From Wuchereria bancrofti (Eukaryota; Nematoda; Chromadorea; Rhabditida; Onchocercidae), in contig SSBO01000001.1 in assembly GCA_005281725.1 (NCBI GenBank), forward strand, positions 5,936,399 through 6,000,398: a stretch of 64,000 nucleotides of DNA, given 5' to 3'. Both the position numbers and the translations under genes were made by a program. Below are positions 1-10,301 of the stretch, piece after piece. Under the pieces are notes generated by a model that was not told the origin of the DNA, made no database searches, and was given only the letters and a program-made list of their open reading frames with translations. The stretch's first letter is position 1; the number at the start of each line of letters is the position of its first letter.

Positions 1-2788
1 ATATTATGAATACTGGTAAGAATTCATCTTGTTTCGAATTACTTAAATGGTAATGTTAGGAAGTACAAGTTTTGTCGCTTATTTATGGGAGTTGCACACT
101 TTCAGAAGATTACCTTGATAAGTGAATGTCTTCGTTTTCACAATAAAGTAGAATTGCTTTTGCTCTAAGCTTATACCTCAATGTACTCGAAATATGAAAT
201 GAAATTACTTAACATTATTTATTGTTTTGAATTACATAGTCGTCCAATCTCATATTGTTGTTATCGCTCGATGGAAAGATAATAATTATAAATCTATCAC
301 TCTGGCAAAATTCAGCAAAGTCACTGTTTTTCCCATTTTTTAATGAAATGTACGATAAAAGTCAGACGTATTTATTTCATTCTATTAAGCCACTTCCGAG
401 AAAATAGTGCTGTAGTGACTTTAGGGATTAGAGTATGATAGAATAAATCAATACCAAGAATTTGTAATGGGATCATGTTTTAGTTAATCTACGGTATTTC
501 ATTTCCAGGTCAAGGTGTTGTTTTGGAACGTACTCCACATACTGACTTTATTTTCGCCAATGCATGTCGTGCTAAAAATTACATTGGACCAGAATGTAAG
601 AAAACAATGATTAACTCAGCAGTTTTTTTTTGTTAATTCAGGATTTTAATATTGCATGTAATTCAAAATCATCTAATATTTCTTTTCATTTGTAATTTAG
701 TTGCTTTCTTTTTTTTTAATTCTCTAATTTTCAAGTACATTTTATTGTTTTCGGATCACAGTCTTATATACTGATTCCCAGCAAGGGAAAAATCAGATTA
801 CAATTAAAATTTAATGATTCATAGAAGGGTCGCAATTAATTATTGAAGCAGTTAGTATGTCAAGCTTTAATGCTTTTTTAGATTTCACCTATTATTACAT
901 CGAACGCAAGAATATGATACCAAATTGCCGTTTTTGGCCACATCTGGTTATTTATTTAGATGTGCCGGTCGATAAATGCTTGCAGAACATCCATCAGCAG
1001 GGAAATGTCTGTTTTTTTTCTTTTTTTTATGTTATGGCGAACAGCTTCTGAATTCATATTCTCTTTTTTTACTTTGTAATATTTACAGAGCTCAACTGCT
1101 TGCAAATGATTATTGTATAATGACATGAAATTAGTTAAATGAAAAATGAAATTAGTTAACTTAAATGAAATTAAGTACTTGAATGAATGACACACTTGTG
1201 TGTAACTTTTTCTCATCTCATAAAACAACTTTTTTTCATTAATTTCAGGCAGACAAAATAGCAGTTATTGACCAAACTTATTTGCAAACAATCGAGGATT
1301 CATATAAAGATGCTTTGAAAGAATTTAGGTTCATTTACATTCTTTTTGAATTCAGGTAAAATCCGTATGTAGAATATCCTGTTGAGGTACGCTAATAGGA
1401 GCATCGCGAAGAGATTTTCAAATACTGAAATCTTTTGTAGTTCTTGATGGCAAGGCATAATCTGACTTTCATTGTAGGAAGCATTCCGAAATATTGGTTT
1501 ACGACTGGACAGTGCCTGGAAATGTGGATAACGTCGTGGAAGATATCGAAGATATGGATTTTGATTTCTTTGAACGTCACAGAAGTGACGTTTTCGAGAC
1601 TTGGGAAGACGGAAAAAACGAACTAGAGTACTCCATTGCACGAAATTTGTACATTTTTTTTTTTCTTTTCGTAATGCGTTGGTGTATCTATCAGCAGCGT
1701 TGATGGTCGTTTGACAGCGGTGCTGCCTGAGGGTTTGATACTATAGATGCTATATTTTGATATCATGTCGTACCCGACATCATTATCCTTCTCATAATAT
1801 CTTTCTTGCAATCATTCATCTAATATTTTCAATTTGGTATTCTTCAAAATGAGAATATCTGTGTAATTAATTTATTTTACTTAAGTGTACACGAAGTTTT
1901 AACTCTATTTTGTTACTTATGGAATGAAATACAGTGGTTAATTGGAGTACCATTGAAATAATGACCACTATGAAACTAAGATTAAATAAAAATTGAAAAA
2001 TTTCTTTTAGTGTAACAGACAAGAGAGAAGCACATGCGTTAGCATTTTTGGGTCTTCCTGATCATGAGTGTGGCGAATTATATCAAAGCCCTCGAGAAAT
2101 TGGGCGCTACATTCAGTGTATTCATAATGAGGTTTGATCATATTTGAAAAAATTTTCTTTGAATAACCTGATTTGATTGTTTTTCACTTATTTATTTATT
2201 TTCATAGCTTGTTAATTAAACTTAAGTTCTTATTTCTTCTCTGTACTTCTCACTCCTTAATAAATGTGGTTGGTCTTTGAAACACACTCACACTTAAAGT
2301 ATTCTACCGCTCTGTATAATTAATTGAGCAAAACTTGTTTTCAGATTCTAAAAACACCATATGTTTATTCGGCAATCAAGAATAAAGGGGATAAGTTTGG
2401 ATGGTTCAGCAAAGTAAGCACATTCACGAAAGGTGAACCATGGTAAGATGTTTGCATCTTCGTTGTACCCAGTGTGATTTATTAAACTATGTATTAATAA
2501 TAAATGACACAAGCAGGTGATAGCAAGTAAAAGCAAGCATAGCATATATTTCCAATTTTTCCGATTGTAAGAAACTTTTTTAAGAAAACTTCGCATATCA
2601 TTCCAGTATTCTGGCTTTCTAAATTTGTTGCATGTCCTGGACTTTTAATAAGTTTTCTACTTTCTGTGGATTTCAGGTTTGAGTATTATTATAAGGATGT
2701 ATATCTAGAAGATCTTGTTGGTGTCCAAGAAGTAATCGCTGATCCAACACATCAGAGTTACTACAATCAGATTCATAATGAACACTAA
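1..2788 (+). CDS. nuo-4: NADH dehydrogenase 1 alpha subcomplex subunit 10 (NDUFA10/NUO-4), 3' part
   Basis: Accessory subunit of mitochondrial respiratory complex I, from the deoxynucleoside-kinase-like family. Eight exons join with consistent phase: 1-15 (partial), 509-595, 882-1006, 1249-1328, 1478-1648, 2011-2131, 2345-2442 and 2677-2788 (TAA). The translation has the family blocks NTGQGVVLER, then WPHLVIYLDVPVDKC, then YDWTVPGNVDNVVEDIE, in the order seen in animal NDUFA10. The N-terminus, with mitochondrial targeting sequence and P-loop region, lies before the window. For exon 5 two donors (after 1627 or 1648) keep the same phase; I prefer 1648 because the extra residues align with the human protein. 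A possible poly(A) signal AATAAA lies at 3653-3658, far from the stop. What is seen: open frames, splice sites and motifs. Family assignment is by recognition. The C-terminal third is less conserved, so its exon edges are less certain. Confidence 0.9.
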
Positions 2789-4554
2789 GTTTTTCGTGAG
2801 TTTGTGACGTCCACACTGTGTACCTCTTTTGTGCAATTTTAATTTGCCGGGATGATTTGAACATGTGATATCATGTATAAAGATAAATGATGTTGTGAAG
2901 ATTTGTATAAAGCGTGATCAAATTAATTTGCTGCGTATAAATCTGAATGTGAAGATAGATAATGCAGTATTTTAGTGTTATTTTACCGAAATGGTCAGGA
3001 TTTTTTAGCTGAAGAATAATCTGACATATATAAAAATATATGGAAAGTGATGAAGAAAGGAAGTCAGAATTTTGAATTAGATGAAATGTGCTTTGGTGCT
3101 GCTGTTTTGTGAAATCGTTGTTTTCTCGTCTTTTTTAGTTTGTTATTGCTAGATTTTTTTTATTTTTCTGTGTACTAACTAGTTTGGCTTTCAGTTTCGA
3201 TTTATTTGATTGTTTAGTAAGTAGTTGTTTTTTAATTCGACTGAGTTATTTGAAATGCACTATTATATATATATATATTTTTTTTTTTGATAAAATTGTC
3301 AAGGCTTAATATTTGTTGTATTTTAGATATCTTGTCACATTATATGGCGATTCTATATGGTTTAATGGGTTTTGATGACATAGACAAATTTCAAACGAAA
3401 TCGGTAATCAGAAGTAGAGGTGACTGTTTGCTTAAAACACAAAACATTAGGGCGGGGATTCATGTCAGCACTTCTAGAAAATTTGTTATTGATGATAGGT
3501 CCATTCATATTGTCATTGGGAAAGAATGCATACTTGTTCACATGTTTTATCGATGTGTGTAGAACAGTCTGTCGGAGGAGGAGGATGTTCGTCGCAGCAG
3601 ACGAATTTTTTAAGATATTATAGTACTAACATGGGAGGGTCCAACTTGTTGCAATAAAATTGCTGCTAGACAAGAGAAGCTACACCAATTCCTCTCTTCA
3701 TCGAGACATGTCGTTGAAAAATGCACTTTTTATCAGTTGAGTCAAATGCCTTTTTAGTGGGTCAGTTGCTGTTTCTTGTACAAAAGGTCGATATCTAGTT
3801 TTTCATACATCATGTTTTTTTCTGGGTTAATGAAAAAGCTCGAAAAGCAATCAGTTTGCTAATTTGTTGTGTTGATGTGTCCCTTACAAAACGGTTATGA
3901 TGCATTACGGTCTTAATTGGTTTGCCACACAAAACAACGATCAATATGATCCAATTTGATGGATCATACTTTCCATCCATATCAAATGAAATGGTTTAAA
4001 TCAAAACATGAATGTAGTACTGGTAAGACTGGGTTTCATCACTTAGTAAGACTGGGTTTCATCTCATTTTTCTTATGAGTGTTCCTATCTTCTGTCATTT
4101 CACAAATTTGTTGCTTGAACCGGTGAAATAGGAAATTTCTTTTATTGTATGCTATAATTGTGCGTTTCGAATAGCATTACGATTTTCTGAAACATTAGGG
4201 ATTTTGTAATCCTGAATTTAATAACTTAGATTGAAGGCTAATTATTTTCACATTTTGGAAGCTGCAAGAGTCAAGAATGATCTTTAATTTAGCAAACATA
4301 GTCTTTATTGTGAAGCAACTTAGTAATAAAAGATAATTTGAAAGTACTACAGCTTAAAATGCAAAAAATATTGTTTATATTGGGAATTAATTCGTGTTAA
4401 CGCAACAAATATCTTGGGAGAAAAAATTGACTTACTTTTCTAACGAGATGGCACAAAAGGGTGAAGGAAAAAACAATATCGAAAATTTGCATATAAATTT
4501 ATAAAAAACAATTTTATAAATATTCAAAACTACAAGAGTTCATCATTTGAAGCG
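2789..4554. other. intergenic / 3' UTR of the complex I gene
   Basis: No coding exon recognised. It holds short AT and T tracts (about 3264-3289), an AATAAA at 3653-3658, and a 17-bp direct repeat (4024-4040 and 4047-4063). The open frames here (for example 3287-3562) have no family features or supporting splice structure. Confidence 0.6.
4024..4063. repeat. short direct repeat, 23-bp period
   Basis: The 17-mer TAAGACTGGGTTTCATC occurs at 4024-4040 and again at 4047-4063, separated by 6 bases. Two copies only; probably a small tandem duplication in intergenic DNA. Confidence 0.85.
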
Positions 4555-5021
4555 ATGCAATTCCTTTATTCTGGCTCGGATGTGGAAGCTAACAAAGCGA
4601 ATGCATTGTAATTGGATTCTTTCAATTCTTGATTAACCGTCATTGTTACTTAAATCTTTGCGAGAGATTATGCAAATGCGAATTAGTCTTATTAGTAAGA
4701 CGGTATCTACCACCATCTTTGGATAGACTGTAATGCTCGCTTGTGACATAAGATTTTGATGAGCCTTTAGCAGCTTATCATTCAGAATTTCAAAAAAAAT
4801 CAGTTTTAAGGTTTGTGCTTAGTAATCCCACTTGGTTTCATTTGGTCGTATCGATACACGCAATTTCGGCTCTTAGCCTATGTGTCTTCACAGTGCTGGG
4901 CTATGTTGCCAGTACCATTCCGATGACACTTGTTGTTCTCTTCATCTTCCAAACGTTCATGGCAATTCTTGGTCTTACAGCAATTGAACAAAGTCGTCGA
5001 GGTCCATTTATTATTTTTTAA
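4555..5021 (+). CDS. hypothetical small two-helix membrane protein (two exons)
   Basis: Not recognised. Model: exon 1 4555-4607 (ATG start, MQFLYSGSDVEANKANA), donor TT|GTAATT, acceptor TTTTAAG, exon 2 4811-5021 (TAA), giving about 87 residues in phase. The protein is dominated by two hydrophobic stretches, roughly residues 27-49 (HLVVSIHAISALSLC...) and 53-75 (IPMTLVVLFIFQTFMAILG...), followed by a short polar tail (EQSRRGP). That is the layout of a membrane hairpin with a short N-terminal polar region. The next reading frame (5145-5345) has the same layout. The exon 1 link is inference from phase alone; exon 2 is the better supported part. It could be a chance open frame, since both splice sites are weak. 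Confidence 0.42.
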
Positions 5022-5144
5022 GAACTGACCAGCATGTGATAGTTAGTTACAATGCCAATCATTCAATTCACAAGGATTAAGTGATCGTCCAATCTATTTA
5101 TTTATTAATTGAGTCATATAAGAAGATACAAGCGATTGAGTTAA

Positions 5145-5345
5145 ATGCCGCTTGAAGATTATCGTTCATTATACGTAGCTGTAAATACCGTAACTGCGGG
5201 ATCAGCCATTATCTGGTCAATGTTTCTTTTCATCAAAATGAAGGAGTACCCGATATATATGCCTGTTGTATTCCTTATCATCGCGCTTTTCTCGGTTTGT
5301 TTTGTGCTTGCAAAATTGCTGCATTCAAGCTCATATTTGAATTAA
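5145..5345 (+). CDS. hypothetical small two-helix membrane protein (single exon)
   Basis: Not recognised. ATG at 5145, preceded immediately by an in-frame TAA, so this ATG is the first possible start; 66 residues to TAA. Two hydrophobic segments are visible, about residues 11-30 (VAVNTVTAGSAIIWSMFLFI) and 35-59 (YPIYMPVVFLIIALFSVCF...), with charged residues at the N-terminus and in the loop (KMKE). It starts 123 bases after the stop of the similar upstream frame, a spacing compatible with a tandem pair or a nematode operon, but no clear spliced-leader acceptor precedes the ATG. No homology is claimed. A short frame of this size can arise by chance in AT-rich DNA. Confidence 0.38.
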   Translation: MPLEDYRSLYVAVNTVTAGSAIIWSMFLFIKMKEYPIYMPVVFLIIALFSVCFVLAKLLHSSSYLN

Positions 5346-5939
5346 TGAACTCAATGTTTATGTAATCTACTCGTTTGCTCTTCATTCTGAAAACAAATTG
5401 ATAAAGAATTGTTAAAAAATTTCTCATCTTTCTAAATGAGTCATTCTTATTCCTACCTAGCCAATTTAGTTCTTTCATACCCGCACTCATCCACTATTAA
5501 CAATATCGTTTGCATTTATATATAGTTAGTCTTACATAGCCCTTTGCTTTACTAAACAAACTATTTTTTGTATCTTAATAAATTTCTCCATGCTTCAATC
5601 AAAATGTTAAAATACAATGTTTTTGTTGTATGATGTACTTCTTTCTTTATAGCTGCTTGCAACAATTTTGTTGTTATTTTTCGCTAATAAAAGAATACCG
5701 CAAAGTTTTGAAAAAGTGGTATGCTTAGATTTTTTCCCTTTCGCTAAATTATTCTGTGACACTAACGGAATGTCGAAGAAGGCAAACACGAAAAGTAAAT
5801 CTTTCGAAATCATATCGCATTAATTTTTAATTATTTCAATATAATATGTCAAGGGTGCAATCACAATTCGATAAAAAATGATGCAAATGGAGCCCTCACT
5901 GGTAGAGTAAGTCATCGTGTAATAGGTAAGAACATTTTC
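5346..5939. other. intergenic, nothing recognised
   Basis: AT-rich, no recognisable exon. The frame of the following gene stays open upstream of its ATG for about 40 codons without another ATG, so a 5' extension or an upstream exon of that gene could begin here. Confidence 0.5.
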
Positions 5940-6873
5940 ATGCATATGTTAACTGCTTCCACTTCTTTTTTCGATGGCAAAAAATTTGATGACACGCGAC
6001 CAAAAGGGAAAAGAGAAGTAAATGTCACGCAATCGGTAGGAATGAAGGAAGAAAATTCCGTGCAATTAATAGAAACAAAGGAAGTCAATTCTAACGAATC
6101 GCTGAATGGCTCGATAAAGTCCGTTGAAGTGAGTAACTTTAGCTATAAATTTTGGAACACGAAGTGCCATTTTTTGTTTTAGCAAAAAAGACTTTAAGAA
6201 AAGCTGCTGAAGACCGAAATTAATTTTGGAGGTTCAATCAGAGAAACTTTAATTTTCATTTCCAGCCACAGGATCAACAAAAGGACAGCTCTGTAATGAA
6301 AACCGGTGCTAGTGTGACTGAAAGCGTACAACAACAGCAAAATATATCAGAAACAAGAAATGAAGAATTCCCTAAAAGAACAAGGATAGCAGCAGGGGCA
6401 GAAAGAGATGGTGGTTAGTTTACACGAACTTCAACCCTGAAACTTCCGTTACTTTGAACTTGGATGTAATATACGTTCCAGGCGGTGAATAAAATTCTTA
6501 GAAAAGATAAAATAATTAAAATTGCCATCTTTAACAATTCAATCTTAAAAACATTATTTCAGTGAAAGAAGACATAAAGGCAGTTGTCCAGTTGGAAGAA
6601 ACAAGTAATGAAACAAAAAACAGTGCGGTGTCGTCATATGTGAATCATCCATCAGAAGTATTTTCAGCTTCTGTCATAGATGTGATCGTCAGAAACGTAG
6701 CCTAAACTATTCTTTTCTTTCAGGGGCATTGCTTTGTGATTGGTAGTAATTGGCGTGAATTTTATGCCATACCAATCTTGAACACTTGCAATGTTCCTCT
6801 ATGCTCAACTGGTCGAACTGGTCGTGATCGCTTCCGCAACAGACTTCTTATCAAGAAGTGTCGTAACAAGTAG
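5940..6873 (+). CDS. hypothetical protein, charged disordered N-terminus and Cys/Arg-rich C-terminus (four exons)
   Basis: Family not recognised. Exons 5940-6128 (donor GAA|GTGAGT), 6266-6410, 6563-6657 and 6724-6873 (TAG) join in phase to about 193 residues. Residues 1-143 are rich in Lys, Glu, Gln, Ser and Thr with no hydrophobic core, so probably disordered. The last exon changes character: it starts GHCFVIGSNWREFYAIPI and ends in a basic tail with RTGRDRFRNRLLIKKCRNK. It carries four cysteines, so a small folded or ligand-binding end is possible (inference). No signal peptide or membrane helix is visible. ATG 5940 is the first ATG in an upstream-open frame, so the start is uncertain. An AATAAA lies 357 bases after the stop (7230-7235). 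Four good GT/AG junctions in phase make a real gene likely. Confidence 0.62.
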
Positions 6874-7966
6874 TCCTTTCCTGATTTATGAATGAATGAT
6901 TTCAGAGCCAGCTTGTGCGAAAATCTTCAAATTTTTAAATTTTTTATTAAACAATTCAATTAAACATTTCAGAAAAAAAAAACGCAAAATTATCCCAAAA
7001 TTTTCTCCACTGGAAAAGAATATATTCGAACATTGTCCACAGAACAACGCCAAGAGCAAACTTTGAAAAAGTAATTCATTCAGTACTCGATTGCAACACT
7101 TTATTTTTCAGTAGAAGATCTGTGGAAAAAGATCCTTGTGATAGCCATCTAAAATAGCATCTGTCTCCTTGACTCACTTTTTGTTATATCTCTACTTTTT
7201 CTAATAATGCTGTTTTTCGTGTTTATCTAAATAAAATGACTATGCCATCGTTTACTCTTATTGTCACTGTCGACTTTATTTGGTGACATGGTGGTGACCA
7301 AAATATTGAGTGAGAGAAAAAAAGAGTCCAGCGAAAGAAAAGAAACTGGTAAAAGAGATAAGAAGGAGCGGACGTTTTATCTGATGGTATAGAGAGTATC
7401 AAAGATCGGGCGTAAATACTCAGAATGGAACGTCTAGTGGAACGGTGATTTTCATAATGGTCAGTCGGTGCTACTGAAAGGTACGTTAGGAATACGCAGC
7501 GGGTTTTGATTGCTCGAGAGAATTATGTTTGGGGCAGAGTTTGCTGTGGGTTGGTATTTTATATTGGGAGGTTAAGAGTTTTGGGTGTTAGGACTGTACT
7601 GAGGTATTTGGTATGAAAGTCCACTTTTGTTAGTACTGTTATGGACAATAAATAATTCGTGGGTATGTGTGGCGAACGGTGACAATGTTATGATTGTCAC
7701 TCACTGGTTATTACCTCACTAGTTACTGTGCTGACTTGGAATATTACATCTCCGTTTGCTTTATTTTACCCCATTTTGTTTTATTAATTTATACGTAATT
7801 TAAATCATCTAACTTTATTTTGTCATTGTCCTGCCGAACAGTAATTAGTGGTACACATTCAAGTGATTTGTATCAGCTCGATTAGGAGTAATTTTGAATT
7901 TCTTTTCCAGAATTAGGTTAACTTAGTGATGCATTATTGAAAAAAAGCAACAAGTCGAGAATTTAA
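6874..7966. other. intergenic between the unknown gene and the Dbf4 gene
   Basis: Holds the likely 3' UTR of the upstream gene with AATAAA at 7230-7235. It also holds a TTTTCCAG acceptor ending at 7910, 56 bases before the Dbf4 ATG. Between them is sequence with somewhat more G (7300-7700) but no recognised exon. Confidence 0.55.
7901..7910 (+). promoter_or_regulatory. candidate spliced-leader (trans-splice) acceptor of the Dbf4 gene
   Basis: TCTTTTCCAG ending at 7910 is a typical nematode 3' splice site, 56 bases upstream of the ATG at 7967, with no obvious donor nearby. Leader addition here is inference; a 5' UTR intron is the alternative. Confidence 0.4.
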
Positions 7967-10301
7967 ATGGCAGAAAATACCACTGCTCAACCATCGACAT
8001 CATTTTCTTTCTTCAGCGATAGTTTTATCATAAAACGTGGCAAAAAACCGCTTCATTCAATGGAATTTATTTTGGATTTAGAAGATGAAAATAGCCGTTT
8101 GCAACTTGAGGTTTCTTTCTTTTTCTACTTTATAAGTAATATAGAAAAAGGAAACGACATGGTTGTAGCTTATCAAATTTCTGTACGACCTGGTCGCACT
8201 TTTGAAGCTTTATATGTTGACGTCAAAACTAAACATTTGACTCCAACTTTTTTTCTGTGGGATATAGCAAGAATTAGTTACAGAGAGATATCAAGTTTCT
8301 TGGTGGGAAAGTTTTGGAATCGCTTGACGATGATGGTGAAAAGCCTTTTTGTGTTGTTACCGACCATCCACATGCACGGTACTTGGAAAGGGTAACAAAA
8401 ACAAAAAGAATTACATCCGAGGTAAGAATTATGTACGAATAATTACACCCAAACATTCTGTAAATCGATCCTTTGGGATATATGACTTTTCTTTTTTTAT
8501 GAAGGAATCACTTGTTCTGTACGAGAAATATTATTACTTTTTGTTAAGGTTATATGCTGTTATTGACTGATTGTGCAATGTCTTTTCCCGTGGTAAGCTG
8601 CCAAACTTTATGACAATATATATATATATATATATATGTAACACCTGATTTCATAAAACATTGTTGATCTTTATGTTCGTTCCTGTATTCTTTCAGTACT
8701 GCAGTGGTTTGCCAGTATTGCTCAGAGTTGCCGTACAAAACGGTGTGCGTGTTCGAACATATACTTCTTTCCTTCAAATCTTATCAAATGTGAAGAACCG
8801 CATTAAATTGAACCAGAAAGCGAAATTAGCTCCTATAAAACCGAAACTGGAAAAACAGGTATATTGTTTCAAAACATTTAAGAAGATCTTTTGGCAAGTA
8901 TTTAGTTGCTTCGTTAAGAGTTGGGAGTAGCACATATTTTTTAACTGTTTGGATTTATATAAAGAAATATAAAGATGAGCATTTTCTGTAGATCATATAT
9001 TGAAGTTTCTGTAAGCTGTTCTGTTGCGGATGTATCGTTTAGTTCATTCGCAAATGCGTTTTAAAACCGTTTGGTCTTTGGCAAGTGATATCTGGGTTTT
9101 GCTATGATTTGATACTGCTAGTTGTGTTTTTTATGCCATGATTAGGCGCCGATTTAAATGATAGTAAGACAAGAAAGCAAAGGAAATGCAGAGTTTCAGT
9201 TGTTCATTTCTGTAATAAGAGAGCACATACTTTCGCGATTGTATACCTGAATCTTCATCAAATGTGATTATTTGGTTCAAATGATAAAATAGTTTGATGT
9301 CTAATTTTTCGTACTGTTTTCACTTTACAGAAAAGCATACGCAAGTTAACACCACCATTCATCAAATTTGAAGATAACAGCCTCCAGTATGCGCCTTCTT
9401 GGAAGGAATATGGAATACCTTCTAATTTTCGACCAATTTATGTTGGTGAAGCAGCTGGAAGATCGATATTTCATAAAGCTTCTCCAGAATATTTAAAGCG
9501 GAAGTATCGTTCTGTACTGATTGCAGATTCCAAATCTTAATACCTTTCTTTTTTCCACAAATCATTTGCTTTAGAAAATCGCTCAAACAGACAGAATGGA
9601 AATAAACTAAGCGTGGTTTTTAGTTGTATTTTTTGACAGTTTTAATTGATTTTCTGTTTTTTACCGTTCTCTCACTTTAGGGAATTAATTCCATTACTGA
9701 GTTGTCGAACTTTTCCAGGAAAGATATGAAGATTTCGAAGCCTCGAGCAAAAAGTCGAGTTGGACCTGGGTTCTGTGATATTTGCACACGTGATTGCCAA
9801 GATTTGCAGCTGGTAGGTTTATTTTGACTTTCTCCAATTTTTTCGTGGCTTTCAGCTAAAATATTTTCGTTTTTCATCACATTCTTCAATACACCATGAG
9901 GTTTACTCATAAGAAACTTAAATGTTTGGTTCGTTACTTTTTGGTAATAAAAATAATACTTCATAAATCATTGAAGTGTCACCATGACTAGCCCAAAAAA
10001 TGCGAATAGGTGTGGTGGTTAAAATTCCATGTGTGGTGATTAAAGTGCAATAGGCTTAGGAGTATCAATTCTTAATTTCTAATTTCAGCATTTTTTATGC
10101 AAAGAGCATCAAACACGTATCAGTACGCCTGGTTTTTACGATGAGGTTGACGCATTGTGTGGTTCATTTGTAAAAGAAATCGTTGTACCGAATAAAAGAC
10201 TTCGGGAACGGTTGACACCGGAACCGCTTTCACTGCCATCCAATCACTTTCTTGACTCTACACTTCCTTTTCGGACACCTGATAGTAGAACTGAAATTTA
10301 A
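7967..10301 (+). CDS. dbf-4: Dbf4-type regulatory subunit of Cdc7 kinase
   Basis: Activates Cdc7 kinase, which phosphorylates MCM helicase to fire replication origins in the nucleus. Exons: 7967-8110, 8284-8421 (or from 8278), 8697-8858, 9331-9513, 9681-9812 and 10089-10301 (TAA); about 323 residues, all joins phase 0. Motif N (BRCT-like) spans exons 2-3 with RDIKFLGGKVLE and later NGVRVRTYTSFLQIL. Motif M is at about residues 153-170 (PPFIKFEDNSLQYAPSW). Motif C is a CCHH zinc finger across exons 5-6: C241-x2-C244-x9-H254-x5-H260, the exact spacing of human DBF4. The protein is shorter than vertebrate DBF4, mainly by lack of a long C-terminal tail. The exon 2 acceptor is the least certain boundary. 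The neighbour on the other side is convergent. Identification is by motif order and spacing; I see no competing family. Confidence 0.88.
8615..8637. repeat. (AT)n microsatellite in Dbf4 intron 2
   Basis: Uninterrupted alternating A/T run inside the intron between exons 2 and 3 of the Dbf4 gene. Confidence 0.9.
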
